DNA of 64,000 nucleotides from Mangrovibacter yixingensis (GTDB lineage Bacteria; Pseudomonadota; Gammaproteobacteria; Enterobacterales; Enterobacteriaceae), in NCBI RefSeq assembly GCF_020523985.1, contig NZ_JAIVKM010000003.1, positions 62,001 through 126,000 of the forward strand, in the 5' to 3' direction. Made by a program: the position numbers and the translations under genes. How positions within the stretch are numbered: the first letter of the stretch is position 1; every line of letters begins with the position of its first letter. Positions 42,984 to 56,131 of the stretch are shown piece after piece. The notes beneath the pieces were generated by a model, which was not told the origin of the DNA, searched no databases, and saw nothing but the letters and a program-made list of their open reading frames with translations.

Positions 42984-45689
42984 TTAACTTAAACGCCCGT
43001 GGCACTGCTTGTATTTTTTACCTGAACCGCAAGGGCAAGGATCATTACGCCCTACTTTACGATCACCTGTTTGTTCAGCAAGAGACTGTGCCGCCTGCAG
43101 CTCATCACTTTGATGGCTCAATTGCTGCATTTGCGCCAGGCGTTCAGCTTCTTCGCGGCGTTGCTGTTCCATGGCTTCAACTTCTTCCGGTAAACGCACC
43201 TGAACTTTGCTCAGCGTACTGATTACTTCGTACTTCAGCGATTCCAGCATAGCCGCGAACATAGAGAAAGATTCACGTTTATATTCTTGCTTAGGATCTT
43301 TTTGCGCATAACCGCGCAAGTGAATCCCTTGACGCAGGTAATCCATCGCCGCCAGGTGCTCTTTCCAGAGGCTATCCAGCGTCTGCAACATCACACCTTT
43401 TTCGAAATTGCGCATCATTTCTGTGCCAACAATTTCTTCTTTACGCTGATAGACTTCAACAGCCATCTTCAGGATGCGCTCACGCAATGTTTCTTCGTGC
43501 AGTTCAGGCTCTTTGTCCAGCCATTCAGAAATCGGCAGTTCGAGGTCGAAATCATTTTTCAGGCGCTCTTCTAAACCTGGAATATCCCACATTTCTTCCA
43601 GAGACTGAGGCGGAATATGGGCATCAATCGTGGTTTTGAACACATCTTCACGAATGCTGTTGATAGTCTCGCTGACATCACTGGCATCCAGCAATTCATT
43701 ACGCTGAGTATAAATTGCACGACGCTGGTCATTCGCCACATCATCATATTCCAGCAATTGCTTACGAATATCAAAGTTGCGGCTTTCTACTTTACGCTGC
43801 GCATTGGCGATGGCTTTAGTCACCCAAGGGTGTTCAATGGCTTCACCGGGTTTCATCCCCAGCTTACGCATCATGTTAGATACACGATCTGATGCGAAAA
43901 TACGCATCAAGGCATCTTCCATTGACAGATAGAAACGTGATGACCCCGGATCGCCCTGACGGCCTGAACGACCACGCAACTGGTTATCAATACGGCGCGA
44001 CTCATGGCGTTCAGTACCAATAATATGCAGACCACCAGACGCCAGTACCGCATCGTGGCGTTGTTGCCAGTTACTTTTAATTTCAGCAACTTGTTCATCT
44101 GTTGGGGCTTCAAGCTCAGCTAACTCAGTCTGCCAGCTACCACCCAACACAATATCGGTACCACGGCCAGCCATGTTGGTAGCAATAGTAACAGCCCCCG
44201 GATAACCAGCCTGAGCAACAATGTCTGCTTCGCGCGCATGGAACTTCGCATTCAGTACATTGTGTTTGATGCCTGCTTTCGTCAGTTCCTGAGCAACCAG
44301 TTCAGATTTCTCAATGGAGATAGTACCAACCAGTACTGGCTGGCCTTTTGCAGTACGTTCACGGATATCTTCGATAATCGCAGCAATTTTCTCTGCTTCG
44401 GTCATGTAGACCAGATCGGCCATGTCTTTACGAACCATAGGGCGGTTCGTTGGTACAACAACGGTATCCAGTTTATAGATAGAGCTGAATTCAAAGGCTT
44501 CGGTATCTGCTGTACCAGTCATACCGGCAAGTTTGTCATACAAGCGGAAGTAGTTCTGGAAGGTAATAGAAGCCAGGGTCTGGTTTTCATTCTGAATATC
44601 AACCCCTTCTTTTGCTTCCACAGCCTGGTGGAGACCGTCAGACCAACGACGCCCTTGCATGGTACGGCCAGTATGTTCATCGACAATGATGACTTCGCCG
44701 TCTTTCACAATGTAATCAACATCGCGGGTAAACAAGGCATGTGCACGCAGCGCCGCCGTTACATGGTGCATCAGCATAATATTGGTCGGTGAATACAACG
44801 ATTCACCTTCATCCATAATACCTTCTTGTACCAGTAACTCTTCTATCAGTACCAGACCACGTTCAGTCAGGTTAACCTGGCGTGCTTTCTCATCCACGGA
44901 GAAGTGACCTTCGCCCTGGAAGGTGTCGGAGTCTTCTTTTTCCTGGCGTACCAGGTGAGGGATAATGGTGTTCACACGGCGGTACATTTCTGAGCTGTCT
45001 TCTGCCGGGCCAGAAATGATCAATGGAGTACGGGCTTCGTCGATAAGAATGGAGTCAACTTCATCCACCAGCGCGTAATGCAGTTTACGTTGTACACGCT
45101 CTTCCGGGCTGAATGCCATGTTGTCACGCAGGTAATCGAACCCGTACTCATTGTTGGTGCCGTATGTAATATCCGCAGCATAAGCTTCACGCTTCGCTGG
45201 CGCTGGCATACCTGGCAGGTTGATACCCACACTCAGGCCCAGGAATTCAAACAATGGGCGGTTATTCTCAGCATCACGCTGGGCAAGATAGTCGTTCACC
45301 GTTACCACGTGCACACCTTTACCGCTCAGAGCATTCAGGTAAGCCGGTAGTGTTGCAGTCAGTGTTTTACCTTCACCAGTTCGCATTTCCGCAATGCAAC
45401 GTTCATTAAGTACCATACCACCGAGTAACTGAACATCGAAGTGACGCATGCCAAACACACGTTTACTGGCTTCCCGAACTACTGCGAATGCTTCAGGCAG
45501 GATACTTTCCAGAGCATCGCCTTTTTCAAGACGGGCACGGAACTCGCCTGTTTTGCCTTTGAGTTCATCATCTGACAATTTTTCAATTGCAGGTTCCATA
45601 GCATTAATTTGCGTAACAAGTTTACGCATACGACGCAATGTGCGGTCGTTACGGCTTCCGAATACTTTAGTTAACAGTTTGACTAACAT
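42984..45689 (-). CDS. secA: Preprotein translocase ATPase SecA
   Basis: SecA drives proteins through SecYEG. At 901 residues (same as E. coli) it shows Walker [33 protein letters not shown] (Walker B), the helicase-like motif [14 protein letters not shown] and [17 protein letters not shown], and the C-terminal zinc site [14 protein letters not shown] that binds SecB and lipid. Expression is expected to respond to SecM just upstream. Confidence 0.98.
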   Translation of the reverse strand: MLVKLLTKVFGSRNDRTLRRMRKLVTQINAMEPAIEKLSDDELKGKTGEFRARLEKGDALESILPEAFAVVREASKRVFGMRHFDVQLLGGMVLNERCIAEMRTGEGKTLTATLPAYLNALSGKGVHVVTVNDYLAQRDAENNRPLFEFLGLSVGINLPGMPAPAKREAYAADITYGTNNEYGFDYLRDNMAFSPEERVQRKLHYALVDEVDSILIDEARTPLIISGPAEDSSEMYRRVNTIIPHLVRQEKEDSDTFQGEGHFSVDEKARQVNLTERGLVLIEELLVQEGIMDEGESLYSPTNIMLMHHVTAALRAHALFTRDVDYIVKDGEVIIVDEHTGRTMQGRRWSDGLHQAVEAKEGVDIQNENQTLASITFQNYFRLYDKLAGMTGTADTEAFEFSSIYKLDTVVVPTNRPMVRKDMADLVYMTEAEKIAAIIEDIRERTAKGQPVLVGTISIEKSELVAQELTKAGIKHNVLNAKFHAREADIVAQAGYPGAVTIATNMAGRGTDIVLGGSWQTELAELEAPTDEQVAEIKSNWQQRHDAVLASGGLHIIGTERHESRRIDNQLRGRSGRQGDPGSSRFYLSMEDALMRIFASDRVSNMMRKLGMKPGEAIEHPWVTKAIANAQRKVESRNFDIRKQLLEYDDVANDQRRAIYTQRNELLDASDVSETINSIREDVFKTTIDAHIPPQSLEEMWDIPGLEERLKNDFDLELPISEWLDKEPELHEETLRERILKMAVEVYQRKEEIVGTEMMRNFEKGVMLQTLDSLWKEHLAAMDYLRQGIHLRGYAQKDPKQEYKRESFSMFAAMLESLKYEVISTLSKVQVRLPEEVEAMEQQRREEAERLAQMQQLSHQSDELQAAQSLAEQTGDRKVGRNDPCPCGSGKKYKQCHGRLS

Positions 45690-45749
45690 AATAAATTCCC
45701 AAACGCTTCGCTGAGCGATAAAACATAATGATAAGAGTAGTAGTGTTTA

Positions 45750-46259
45750 TCAGCAGCGAGACTGCGGGCCTGCCCGAATCCCCTGAGCAGTGCCCAGCCA
45801 GTTCGTGAAGGTAAAAGAGAGTGAGGGTGCCGTTGCTGGCCAAGGCTCCTGGCGTACAACAGACGGCGGTTTGCTTTCCTGAGTAAGCAGTGCACTGAGC
45901 GTATCGAGCAATGCAATGTGTTGCCCTTCCAAAGGGGAATCATCGGGCACCGCTGCCCCAGTCATCACCTGAGGTGACATCACAAAAGTCAGGTGGCGGA
46001 TAACAGTACGAATAGCGTGTTGGTGCCAGTAATCAACACTAAAGGTTGACTGGCGACGATTGCTTTCCTGTAATTGCGCCAACGAAAATGCGGGATTGAA
46101 ACGATTATAATTCGCAGTGGTTTCTGCAGGCGTGGTCGCGCCCGCGTTGCTGCTCGCTAAAACAGGTAGCCCAAAACTGGCCGCAACCATCCCTAAAAGC
46201 AGATGGGGCCAGAAATATCGCCTACCCAATTGTCGCCAACGCGCAAATATACCGGACAC
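45750..46259 (-). CDS. secM: SecM, translation-arrest secretion monitor
   Basis: SecM has a signal sequence (residues ~1-37, hydrophobic PHLLLGMVAASFGLPVLA) and a C-terminal arrest peptide that stalls the ribosome until pulled by secretion, exposing the secA start. The 169 residues are one shorter than E. coli. The arrest motif is conserved at Phe149, Trp154, Gly160-Ile-Arg162-Ala-Gly-Pro165, but the residue equal to E. coli Ile156 is Leu155. The intergenic 60 bases can fold near the secA ribosome site. Confidence 0.94.
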   Translation of the reverse strand: MSGIFARWRQLGRRYFWPHLLLGMVAASFGLPVLASSNAGATTPAETTANYNRFNPAFSLAQLQESNRRQSTFSVDYWHQHAIRTVIRHLTFVMSPQVMTGAAVPDDSPLEGQHIALLDTLSALLTQESKPPSVVRQEPWPATAPSLSFTFTNWLGTAQGIRAGPQSRC

Positions 46260-46454
46260 TCTATTTCACCAAAGGAATTGAACCATTTTGGCTATTCAAA
46301 CTAACAAGCCACATTTTAGCGACCAAATAGTATCACCAAACGCGCCGCTCATCAGCTTAATCCCTGCGATGAATCCCGAAAAAACGCGTAACAAGTGAGC
46401 AAACAAACCAATTAAATCAAAAAAGATGAACAGAAAAGAATAACAGGGTGGACT

Positions 46455-46514
46455 ACTAAAAAATAAAAAACGACTGATTCACCAGGCCGGAGAGAGTGCC
46501 TGATTAACCAGTCG
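46455..46514 (-). terminator. lpxC terminator
   Basis: On the minus strand CGACTG-GTTAATCAGG, loop, CCTGGTGAAT-CAGTCG and a TTTTTTATTTTTT run. It separates the dcw/lpxC genes from secM-secA. Confidence 0.85.
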
Positions 46515-46533
46515 CTTTATACGTATCTCGCCC

Positions 46534-47544
<1,011 letters not shown>

Positions 47545-47551
47545 CTAATTC

Positions 47552-48697
47552 TTAGTCTGCCTGCTTACGCAGGAAGGCTGGAATATCCAGATAATCGGGC
47601 TCTTTATTGCTCTGGGAAGCCGTATCATTCACGACTTTCGCCACGTTTTTCTGCTCTGGCTGCAGCTGGGTCATTCCATTCTGGTAACCCATAACCGGCT
47701 GCTGCTGTTGCTTATTCGTTACCAGGGTGATTTCTGGACGCTTATCCATACCAATCCCGGTAGCAACAACGGTAACACGCAGCTCGTCATTCATTTCTGG
47801 ATCCAGAGAAGTACCGATAACCACTGTAGCATTATCAGAAGCGAAAGCACGGATAGTATTACCCACGGTTTCAAACTCATCCAGACGCAGGTCAAAGCCA
47901 GCAGTAATGTTGACCAGAACGCCACGAGCACCAGACAGATCGATATCTTCCAACAATGGGCTGGAAATCGCCATTTCAGCAGCTTCTTCAGCGCGGTCTT
48001 CACCGGTAGCGACACCGGAGCCCATCATGGCATAACCCATTTCAGACATCACAGTACGTACGTCAGCAAAGTCGACGTTCATCAGACCAGGGCGAGTAAT
48101 CAGCTCGGCAATCCCCTGCACTGCGCCTTTCAGAACATCGTTTGCTGCACCAAATGCATCCAGCAAAGAGATGCCACGGCCAAGTACCTTCAGCAGTTTG
48201 TCGTTCGGAATCGTAATCAATGAATCGACATGTTTGGACAGCTCAGTGATACCCTGCTCCGCGAATGCCATGCGCTTTTTGCCTTCGAAATTAAAAGGCT
48301 TGGTCACCACAGCAACGGTCAGAATACCTAAATCTTTTGCAACTTCAGCAACAACTGGCGCTGCACCGGTTCCGGTACCGCCGCCCATACCAGCTGCGAT
48401 AAAGACCATATCAGCACCTTCCAGTGCAGAACGCAACGCTTCACGGTCTTCTTCCGCTGCATTACGGCCTACTTCCGGGTTCGCACCAGCACCCAGACCT
48501 TTAGTGATGCCACTACCGATCTGAATTGTCTGGCCAACGGCTGTTTTACGCAGTGCCTGTGCATCCGTATTGACGGCAAAAAATTCAACGCCTTCAATAC
48601 GTTCGCGCACCATGTGTTCTACGGCATTACCGCCGCCACCACCGACGCCGATGACTTTAATCACCGCGTCATTGGTCAGTTCCATAGGTTCAAACAT
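47552..48697 (-). CDS. ftsZ: Cell division GTPase FtsZ
   Basis: FtsZ polymerises into the ring that starts division. The 381 residues include the tubulin-type signature [17 protein letters not shown], the synergy T7 loop [12 protein letters not shown], a variable Gln-rich linker (NKQQQQPV) and the conserved C-terminal tail [13 protein letters not shown] that binds FtsA, ZipA, ZapD and MinC. Last of the fts genes here, 62 bases after ftsA. Confidence 0.99.
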   Translation of the reverse strand: MFEPMELTNDAVIKVIGVGGGGGNAVEHMVRERIEGVEFFAVNTDAQALRKTAVGQTIQIGSGITKGLGAGANPEVGRNAAEEDREALRSALEGADMVFIAAGMGGGTGTGAAPVVAEVAKDLGILTVAVVTKPFNFEGKKRMAFAEQGITELSKHVDSLITIPNDKLLKVLGRGISLLDAFGAANDVLKGAVQGIAELITRPGLMNVDFADVRTVMSEMGYAMMGSGVATGEDRAEEAAEMAISSPLLEDIDLSGARGVLVNITAGFDLRLDEFETVGNTIRAFASDNATVVIGTSLDPEMNDELRVTVVATGIGMDKRPEITLVTNKQQQQPVMGYQNGMTQLQPEQKNVAKVVNDTASQSNKEPDYLDIPAFLRKQAD

Positions 48698-48759
48698 AGT
48701 TTCTCTCCGTTTTGTGCCTGTCGCCTGAGACTACTTATTGTCATAGTCTCTTAATAAAA

Positions 48760-50016
48760 TTAAAACTCTTTTCTCAGCCAGCTATTAATTCGTTTAAACC
48801 ACGAAGTGACTGATGTGTGCTTTTCCACTTCAGCTTCACCAGTTAAATGCGATTCCTTGCCGTAATGTAATAACCCTACTGCGGTTGAATAATACGGCTC
48901 CTGAGCATAATCGGTAAGGCCTGTTATATTTAAAGGCTGACCAATGCGTACCTGAGTATGGAATACTCGTTGAGCACACGCGGCCAAACCTTCCATTTGG
49001 GCTGCGCCACCTGTCAGCACAATCCCAGCAGCAAGATGGTGTTTGACACCTTGCTGGCGTAACTGTTCCTGCAATTGCAGAATCTCTTCATTCACCAAAT
49101 TCAACAATTCGGTATAGCGAGGTTCGATAACCTCAGCCAAAGTCTGGCGTTGAAGACTGCGCGGCGGCCTGCCACCCACGCTGGGCACTTCAACACTTTC
49201 ATCTTTACCAACCAGTGAACCAAGCGCACAACCGTGGCGAACTTTAATAGCTTCTGCATCGCTGGGCGGCGTACCGAAGGCATATGCAATATCACTAGTG
49301 ACCACATTCCCTGCGTAGGGAATGACTTTGGTGTGGCGCAACGCACCGCCAGTGTAAACCGCCATATCCATTGTACCACCGCCGATATCGACGACACAGA
49401 CGCCAAGTTCACGCTCATCTTCTGTCAGCACGGCATAACTTGAAGCCAGACCCGCAAAGATCAGTTGGTCAACTTTCAGGCCGCAACGTTCTACCGCTTT
49501 GACAATGTTCTTCGCCATATCGTTATGGCAGGTAATGAGGTGTACTTTCGCCTGCATACGTACACCTGATAAACCAACCGGGTTTTTAATCCCTTCCTGG
49601 TAATCAATGGCGTATTCTTGTGGAATCACATGCAATACCCGATGTTCATCTCTTACACGAACAGATTTCGCCGTATGAACCACATTTTCCACATCTTCTT
49701 GTGTTACTTCCTCTTCTGAAATTGGCACCATACCAATTTCGTTCTGGCAGCTAATATGTTTGCCTGAAAGCGCCAGGTACACAGAAGATATTTGGCAGTC
49801 GGCCATTAATTCAGCCTGATCAATGGCGCGCTGAACGCACTTCACCACAGATTCCAGGTCATTAACGCCGCCCTTATCCATACCCCGTGACGGGCAACTT
49901 CCCACACCGATAATGTTAATCACTCCGTCGGGCAGAACTTCCCCTACTAAAGCGGCAACTTTTGCAGTGCCAATCTCCAGTCCAACCACCAGTTTTCTGT
50001 CCGTCGACTTAATCAT
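48760..50016 (-). CDS. ftsA: Actin-like division protein FtsA
   Basis: FtsA tethers FtsZ to the membrane and recruits later proteins. It has 418 residues (E. coli 420) with the actin-type phosphate loops ([19 protein letters not shown] and [15 protein letters not shown]) and an adenosine motif ([14 protein letters not shown]). The C-terminal amphipathic helix [15 protein letters not shown] is the membrane anchor. The ATG overlaps the ftsQ stop by 4 bases. Confidence 0.98.
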   Translation of the reverse strand: MIKSTDRKLVVGLEIGTAKVAALVGEVLPDGVINIIGVGSCPSRGMDKGGVNDLESVVKCVQRAIDQAELMADCQISSVYLALSGKHISCQNEIGMVPISEEEVTQEDVENVVHTAKSVRVRDEHRVLHVIPQEYAIDYQEGIKNPVGLSGVRMQAKVHLITCHNDMAKNIVKAVERCGLKVDQLIFAGLASSYAVLTEDERELGVCVVDIGGGTMDMAVYTGGALRHTKVIPYAGNVVTSDIAYAFGTPPSDAEAIKVRHGCALGSLVGKDESVEVPSVGGRPPRSLQRQTLAEVIEPRYTELLNLVNEEILQLQEQLRQQGVKHHLAAGIVLTGGAAQMEGLAACAQRVFHTQVRIGQPLNITGLTDYAQEPYYSTAVGLLHYGKESHLTGEAEVEKHTSVTSWFKRINSWLRKEF

Positions 50017-50849
50017 TGTTGTTTTGCCTGTGCCTGATTCTGTTGTTGATTAGTTCCTTCAGCGGGAGCTGGGGCCGGGGCCCAACCCACCGCAGCACCT
50101 GAGTCATAGCGCAGGTCAACATAACTAATAAGCTTGTTGTCCGTCTGCGCCTGCTTTAAAAGAACTGGGTAAAGTTCGATAAAGCGGTTCAGGCGTTTCA
50201 TCGTATCGCCACGACCAAGGTTGAGTTTAATCCCGTCATTCAGGGTTAAAACCCACGAGCGTCTGGCCGTCATGGCCGCATCCTTCAACGTAAACCTGGA
50301 TTTCGCCAGCACTTCACTCATTGCCCGGTACCCTTCAAGCACTTCAACTTCACTTCCTTCTGGGCCGGACAGACCTGGCAATACTTGTTTTGCCGTTCTG
50401 TCCGAAGGTGCACTGAATGAATTACCTTGTGCATCAATCATGTGCTGGTCATTCCAGCGTGCAATCGGCACATATTCAACCAGATGAATCTTCAATTCGT
50501 CTGGCCACTGTTTTCTGACACTGGCCTGTTTTATCCAGGGAAGCCGTTCAATTTGCTGCTGGATGATGTCTACATCCTGCGTCATGAACGTTCCTGGCGC
50601 ACCCAAAGCCAGTATTGCCTGGCGAATATCGTCATTACGTGTGTAATGGCGCTCACCCGTCACAACAAGACGTGATAGAGGCAAGCGCTGAGCATCTTCC
50701 ATCCAGCGCACAACCATCCAGCCGCCGATAAAGATTGTCAGTAGTACCGCCATCAAGAAGATAATACCCGCAAGGCGCGTACCATTACTGCGCCCAGAAA
50801 AGGCTTTTTCTTCCTGTTGAGTACGTGCATTCAACGCCGCCTGGGACAT
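50013..50849 (-). CDS. ftsQ: Division protein FtsQ
   Basis: FtsQ links early and late division proteins and binds FtsB-FtsL. The 278 residues show one membrane helix (~29-50), then POTRA ([23 protein letters not shown]) and beta domains. The C-terminal tail is Ala/Pro/Gln-rich. A GGAG site for its ATG lies in the last codons of the preceding small open frame (CTGGCGGAGTGATATG), so translation is probably coupled to that remnant. Confidence 0.97.
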   Translation of the reverse strand: MSQAALNARTQQEEKAFSGRSNGTRLAGIIFLMAVLLTIFIGGWMVVRWMEDAQRLPLSRLVVTGERHYTRNDDIRQAILALGAPGTFMTQDVDIIQQQIERLPWIKQASVRKQWPDELKIHLVEYVPIARWNDQHMIDAQGNSFSAPSDRTAKQVLPGLSGPEGSEVEVLEGYRAMSEVLAKSRFTLKDAAMTARRSWVLTLNDGIKLNLGRGDTMKRLNRFIELYPVLLKQAQTDNKLISYVDLRYDSGAAVGWAPAPAPAEGTNQQQNQAQAKQQ

Positions 50850-50850
50850 A

Positions 50851-50970
50851 TCACTCCGCCAGTTCCAGTATATTTACAACAAACTGCCCAAAAATTTTCA
50901 TTCCTGGCCGGTACACAACAAGCAACTTACCTGCGTTGCTGCCCGGCACAGATGCGAATTTCTCAGCCAT
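50851..50970 (-). pseudogene. ddlB: ddlB remnant: 39-codon in-frame deletion product of D-Ala-D-Ala ligase B
   Basis: In E. coli a ~306-residue ligase gene sits between murC and ftsQ. Here the space codes only for a 39-residue open frame. It begins MAEKFA, like the DdlB start (MAEK/MTDKIA), and ends [13 protein letters not shown], matching the DdlB end (FSQLVVRILELAD). The ATP-grasp body and all catalytic residues are gone, so no ligase activity is possible. The start overlaps murC by 8 bases and the stop is one base before ftsQ, as for a full ddlB. The central ~18 residues are unassigned. It may be translated. Confidence 0.85.
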
Positions 50971-52438
50971 GACTGTCTTCCTCTTGTAACTGAGGAACAA
51001 GACGTGTTTCTGCCAGCGTACGCGCTATCTTGCCAATATTGCCCGCCCCCTGAACCAACACTAAATCATTCCCGGACAGGATCGGAGCCAACATTTGGGC
51101 TACCTGTGCATGATCGGAAACCAGAATCGGGTCAACCTTGCCACGCCCGCGAATCGTTCGGCACAAAGAACGGCTATCAGCGCCCGGGATCGGTGCTTCT
51201 CCAGCCGGGTAAACATCCAGCATAATTAGCGCATCAACCTGCGATAACACGTTGGCAAAGTCGTCGTACAAATCGCGGGTACGTGTGTAACGGTGGGGCT
51301 GGAACACCATTACCAGGTGTTTATCCGGCCATCCTGCACGTGCCGCCTTGATAGTCGCGTCAACTTCTGTCGGGTGATGGCCGTAGTCATCAACCAACAA
51401 CGCTTTGCCTTCTTTGCCATTAATGGCATCAAGGGGAAACTCGCCGAGAAAATCGAAACGTCGCCCTGTACCAGCAAAACTTTCAAGCGCACGTAAAATT
51501 GCGCTGTCCTCAATACCTTCTTCGGTTGCCACCGCAACAGCAGCAGCTGCATTCAAAGCATTGTGGCGGCCAGGGGCATTCAACATGACATGCAGTACGG
51601 GTTTATCCTGGCGCAGGATATCGAAATGCCCTTGCGCACCTGATTGCCGGTAGTTTTCAATACGAACATCCGCATCTTCACTAAAACCATAGGTGGTCAA
51701 TTGACGCCCAACCCGTGGCAATAACTCTTTAATAACCGGGTCATCCACACACATTACGGCTCTACCATAAAATGGCAGGTTGTGAAGAAAATTAATGAAT
51801 GTCTGTTTCAGGTTTTCAAAGTCGCCATGGTAGGTATCCATATGATCGGCTTCGATATTCGTGACTACAGCGACCATGGGTTGCAAGTGCAGAAAAGAGG
51901 CATCGCTTTCATCTGCTTCAGCTATCAGGTAACGGCTGTGCCCTAAACGCGCATGGGTGCCTGCCGCTTTCACCAGACCACCATTCACGAATGTCGGATC
52001 AAGGCCAGCTTCTGCGTAAATACTCGCCACCATCGCTGTGGTTGTGGTTTTACCGTGTGTCCCGGCAATAGCAATGCCATGACGAAAGCGCATCAATTCC
52101 GCCAGCATTTCGGCACGGCGAATAACTGGAATGCGAGCTTCGTGAGCTGCAATAATTTCCGGGTTATCGGCCCGAATGGCAGTGGATACGACAACAACAC
52201 TGGCATCACGGACATTTTCAGGACGGTGATTAAAGTAAATCGTCGCGCCCAGCGCTGACAGTTGCTGCGTAACCGGGTTTGGCGCTAAATCAGAACCACT
52301 GATTTGATAACCTTCATTCGCCAGCACTTCGGCAATCCCTCCCATGCCAGCACCACCGATGCCAACAAAGTGAATGTGCCGCACGCGGCGCATTTCGGGA
52401 ACGATTGAACGCAGTTTTGCCAGTTCTTGTGTATTCAT
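50963..52438 (-). CDS. murC: UDP-N-acetylmuramate--L-alanine ligase
   Basis: MurC adds L-alanine to UDP-MurNAc, first of the Mur ligases. The 491 residues equal E. coli. The Rossmann start [18 protein letters not shown]-loop [13 protein letters not shown], the [10 protein letters not shown] and [13 protein letters not shown] blocks and the C-terminal [11 protein letters not shown] are conserved. The last codons (GACAGTCATGGCTGA) contain the start of the ddlB remnant. Confidence 0.98.
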   Translation of the reverse strand: MNTQELAKLRSIVPEMRRVRHIHFVGIGGAGMGGIAEVLANEGYQISGSDLAPNPVTQQLSALGATIYFNHRPENVRDASVVVVSTAIRADNPEIIAAHEARIPVIRRAEMLAELMRFRHGIAIAGTHGKTTTTAMVASIYAEAGLDPTFVNGGLVKAAGTHARLGHSRYLIAEADESDASFLHLQPMVAVVTNIEADHMDTYHGDFENLKQTFINFLHNLPFYGRAVMCVDDPVIKELLPRVGRQLTTYGFSEDADVRIENYRQSGAQGHFDILRQDKPVLHVMLNAPGRHNALNAAAAVAVATEEGIEDSAILRALESFAGTGRRFDFLGEFPLDAINGKEGKALLVDDYGHHPTEVDATIKAARAGWPDKHLVMVFQPHRYTRTRDLYDDFANVLSQVDALIMLDVYPAGEAPIPGADSRSLCRTIRGRGKVDPILVSDHAQVAQMLAPILSGNDLVLVQGAGNIGKIARTLAETRLVPQLQEEDSHG

Positions 52439-52504
52439 TCTCTAAACCTGAGGCTTAATGCCTTCACATCAAAAACATGCGGTTGCCTGTCGCAACCCGA
52501 CACA

Positions 52505-53572
52505 TCAGGCTCTGGCCTGATGCACAATCTCATTCGCTACACGTTGTGTGGCATCGGGAATTGCTGCAGCCCGTGCCAGGTTTGCCATAGAGAGCAGAAC
52601 CTGACGATCCCAACCACGCAGAATATCTGCCACGGCCTGAGCCGTGAATTGTGGTTGTTCCAGAATGCGTGCAGCCCCGGCTTTTTCCAATGGCGCGGCA
52701 TTCCAGTACTGCTGGCGATCTTTATGCTGAAAAGGCACGAAAATCGCTGGCAACCCCGCAGCGGCAATTTCACTCACCGTTAGTGCCCCGGAACGGCAAA
52801 CCACCACATCAGCCCAGGCATATGCCTGAGCCATATCGTCAATAAACTCAGTAACTTTATGTCTGACTGACGTTGCGGCTGTATAAGCTTGAGCTACCTC
52901 ATCCCCGGCCCCTTTACCGCACTGGTGCCAAATGGTGACATGCTCCCCTAACTGCGCAGCCACGCCAGGCATTGTCTGGTTGAGAACCCGAGCCCCTTGC
53001 GAACCGCCAACCACTAATACCCTAACTGGCCCGGTACGCCCAGATAACCTGTCTTGCGGTAATGGCAGTGCCAACACATCCTCACGAACGGGGTTACCCA
53101 CAACATCCGCTTTCGGGAAAGCACCTGGAAAAGCCTGCATCACCTTACTGGCAATACGTGACAACCACTTATTGGTTAACCCGGCAATACCATTTTGCTC
53201 ATGCAAAACCACCGGGATACCCAGTGACCACGCGGCCAAACCACCAGGGCCGGAAACATACCCGCCCATGCCTAACACCACATCAGGGCGAAAATTCTTC
53301 ATAATGGTTCGAGCCTGGCGCCAGGCGTTAAAAATCCGCCATGGTGCCAGTAATTTGGCTTTCAGCCCTTTACCTCGAATCCCTGAGATACGAATAAAAT
53401 CAATTTCGATACCCCGAGCCGGAACCAAATCTGCTTCCATGCGATCGGCAGTACCCAGCCAGCGAACCTGCCAGCCCTGAGCCATCAAATAGTGGGCAAC
53501 AGCAAGCCCCGGGAAAACATGCCCGCCGGTCCCGCCTGCCATCACCATTAATCGCTTAGGTCCACTACTCAT
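52505..53572 (-). CDS. murG: UDP-GlcNAc--lipid I GlcNAc transferase
   Basis: MurG makes lipid II from lipid I at the inner face of the membrane. 355 residues with the two glycine-rich loops ([16 protein letters not shown] and [15 protein letters not shown]) and the donor site [16 protein letters not shown], then [22 protein letters not shown] with the UDP-binding Glu. The start overlaps the end of ftsW by 4 bases. Confidence 0.98.
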   Translation of the reverse strand: MSSGPKRLMVMAGGTGGHVFPGLAVAHYLMAQGWQVRWLGTADRMEADLVPARGIEIDFIRISGIRGKGLKAKLLAPWRIFNAWRQARTIMKNFRPDVVLGMGGYVSGPGGLAAWSLGIPVVLHEQNGIAGLTNKWLSRIASKVMQAFPGAFPKADVVGNPVREDVLALPLPQDRLSGRTGPVRVLVVGGSQGARVLNQTMPGVAAQLGEHVTIWHQCGKGAGDEVAQAYTAATSVRHKVTEFIDDMAQAYAWADVVVCRSGALTVSEIAAAGLPAIFVPFQHKDRQQYWNAAPLEKAGAARILEQPQFTAQAVADILRGWDRQVLLSMANLARAAAIPDATQRVANEIVHQARA

Positions 53573-54813
53573 CGTGCACCTCGTGTAAACGCCTGTGCCT
53601 TTGCCAGGCGTGTTTCATAATCAATTCGCAGCAATAATATGATTGCTGTAGACATAATCAGCAGACTGGAACCACCGTAACTAATAAGTGGCAGGGTCAG
53701 CCCTTTCGTTGGCAGCATACCGGCGGCAGCCCCAACGTTTACCAGTGCCTGGAAGCTAAACCAGATCCCAATTGAACATGCCAGAAAACCGGAGAAACGC
53801 TGATCTATTTCCAAAGCACGTTTGCCAATCGACATGGCGCGAAAAGCGACGAAGAATACCATCAAAAGTGCCAGTACCACACCGATATATCCCAGCTCTT
53901 CACCGATAATCGAGAAGATAAAATCGGTATGTGCTTCGGGCAAATATTCGAGTTTTTGTACTGAATTCCCGAGCCCTTGCCCCCACAGCTCACCTCGCCC
54001 AAAAGCCATCAGTGATTGTGTTAACTGGTAGCCGCTACCAAAGGGATCTTGCCAGGGGTTCCAGAACGATGTTACACGCCGGATACGATAAGGTTCGGCC
54101 AAAATCAGCAATACCACAGCGGAAATACCCATGCCGATAATGGCAATAAATTGCCAAAGCTTAGCGCCAGCCAGGAACAGCATCGCAAGGGTCGTCACAA
54201 ACAGCACAACCACGGTTCCCAAGTCTGGCTGAGCCAGTAACAGCACGGCCATCACCAGGATTACACCCATGGGTTTCAGGAAGCCCCGCAAGTTGTTACG
54301 GACTTCGTCCACTTTGCGAACCAGGTAGTTGGACAGATAACAAAACAACGAAAGCTTCGAAAATTCCGCAGGCTGAATACGCAGAGGCCCTAGCGAAATC
54401 CAGCGTGATGCCCCGTTTACTGAACTCCCGACCACTAGCACAATCAGCAGCATTACAATTGAGGCCAGCAGCATAGGTGCACTGTATTTTTGCCAAAACG
54501 TCATCGGCAAACGTAGAGTGACCAATGCAAGGACAAATGCCAGCACCAGGTACAGTCCATCGCGTTTAGAGAATAAAAAAGGATCTCCCGCCAGGCGTTG
54601 CCCTACCGGCATTGATGCTGAGGTCACCATGACAAAGCCAATTGCCGCCAGGCCCAGTGTTAGCCAGAATAAAGTACGGTCATACAGCACCATACTGTTG
54701 GCATCTTTCTCACGGGAGCCCATCACCCAGCCTTTCAACGCAGCAAACAACCACCCCAGGATAAAAAATCCGGGTAGCCGCGGCATACGAAGACGAGGGA
54801 GAGATAAACGCAT
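53569..54813 (-). CDS. ftsW: Septal peptidoglycan polymerase FtsW (SEDS)
   Basis: FtsW is the SEDS glycosyltransferase that works with PBP3 (FtsI) at the septum. 414 residues, ten membrane segments; SEDS motifs include [26 protein letters not shown] and the catalytic Asp loop in [21 protein letters not shown], then [14 protein letters not shown]. Its ATG overlaps the murD stop by one base. Confidence 0.97.
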   Translation of the reverse strand: MRLSLPRLRMPRLPGFFILGWLFAALKGWVMGSREKDANSMVLYDRTLFWLTLGLAAIGFVMVTSASMPVGQRLAGDPFLFSKRDGLYLVLAFVLALVTLRLPMTFWQKYSAPMLLASIVMLLIVLVVGSSVNGASRWISLGPLRIQPAEFSKLSLFCYLSNYLVRKVDEVRNNLRGFLKPMGVILVMAVLLLAQPDLGTVVVLFVTTLAMLFLAGAKLWQFIAIIGMGISAVVLLILAEPYRIRRVTSFWNPWQDPFGSGYQLTQSLMAFGRGELWGQGLGNSVQKLEYLPEAHTDFIFSIIGEELGYIGVVLALLMVFFVAFRAMSIGKRALEIDQRFSGFLACSIGIWFSFQALVNVGAAAGMLPTKGLTLPLISYGGSSLLIMSTAIILLLRIDYETRLAKAQAFTRGAR

Positions 54814-56129
54814 CAGCCCAACTCCTTCGCCAGTTGCGCGAATACATCGCCACGCTGTTCAAAGTTTTTGAACTGATCCAGGCTGGCACAGGCAGGTGAT
54901 AGCAACACCATATCGCCCGGCTTAACCTGTACAGCAACGAGTTGCATGGCTTCTTCCATCGTTTCGGTTTGCTGAGCGACATCCGGGCGAAGTTCAGCCA
55001 GTTGTGCACCATCCCGCCCAAAGCAATAAAGGCGAATGTTGTCTCCCTGAAGGAAGGGACGCAAAGGTGAGAAATCGGCTGATTTACCATCTCCACCCAG
55101 CAACAGATGCAATATGCCATCACAATGCAAGCCGTTGAGCGCGGCTTCTGTACTGCCGACATTGGTGGCCTTGGAGTCATTAATCCAGCGCACACCTTTA
55201 CTTTCCAGCACCAACTCAAAACGATGAGCCAAACCGGTAAACGTGGTCAGTGCTTTCAGGCTACTGGCTCGTGGTAAGCCCACTGCATCTGCCAGCGCCA
55301 GTGCTGCCAGCGCATTGGTATAGTTATGCCGCCCAACCAGTTTCATCTCTTTCACATTGAGCACTTTTTCACCTTTTACTCGCAACCAGGTTTCACCCTG
55401 TTGGCGGTTCAGGTGGTAATCACCGACATCCACACCAAAACTGACACAACGCTCATCAGCACCGCGCACTGGCATCGTCAATGCGTCATCGGCATTCACA
55501 ACGCAGACACGAGCATTTTCATAAATACGTAACTTGGCAGCACGATATTGCTGAAGGCCAAAAGGATATCGATCCATATGATCTTCAGTGACATTAAGGA
55601 TTGTCGCCGCCGCAGCATTCAGGCTGTAAGTGGTTTCCAGCTGAAAACTTGAAAGCTCAAGCACATACAATTCATGAGGAGAATCCAGAAGCATCAACGC
55701 TGGCAGGCCAATATTCCCACCTACACCAACGGAGATCCCAGCCGCTTTTGCCATTTCCCCGACCAGGGTCGTAACGGTACTTTTGCCATTCGACCCAGTA
55801 ATAGCGACCACAGGAGCCTGTGCTTCACGGCAAAAAAGCTCTATATCACCGATAATTTCCACACCCGCATCGGCTGCAGCGCTTAGTGCAGGTGTCGCCA
55901 GAGCGATACCAGGGCTTGCGATTATCAAATCTGCCGCAAGCAGCCAGTCTTCATTAAGACTGCCTACATAACGTTCAACATTCTCCGGAAGCTTATCGAT
56001 TCCCGGAGGTGTTGCCCGAGTGTCCATTACACGCGGAGTGACCCCCCGCGCAAGGAAGAAATTAACGCAGGAAAGTCCGGTTAAACCCAGGCCGATAATA
56101 ACAACATTTTTGCCCTGGTAATCTGCCAT
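54813..56129 (-). CDS. murD: UDP-MurNAc-L-alanine--D-glutamate ligase
   Basis: MurD adds D-glutamate, second of the Mur ligases. The 438 residues match E. coli length. Conserved parts are [15 protein letters not shown]-loop [42 protein letters not shown] and [12 protein letters not shown]. It lies 2 bases after mraY. Confidence 0.98.
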   Translation of the reverse strand: MADYQGKNVVIIGLGLTGLSCVNFFLARGVTPRVMDTRATPPGIDKLPENVERYVGSLNEDWLLAADLIIASPGIALATPALSAAADAGVEIIGDIELFCREAQAPVVAITGSNGKSTVTTLVGEMAKAAGISVGVGGNIGLPALMLLDSPHELYVLELSSFQLETTYSLNAAAATILNVTEDHMDRYPFGLQQYRAAKLRIYENARVCVVNADDALTMPVRGADERCVSFGVDVGDYHLNRQQGETWLRVKGEKVLNVKEMKLVGRHNYTNALAALALADAVGLPRASSLKALTTFTGLAHRFELVLESKGVRWINDSKATNVGSTEAALNGLHCDGILHLLLGGDGKSADFSPLRPFLQGDNIRLYCFGRDGAQLAELRPDVAQQTETMEEAMQLVAVQVKPGDMVLLSPACASLDQFKNFEQRGDVFAQLAKELG

Positions 56130-56131
56130 GA

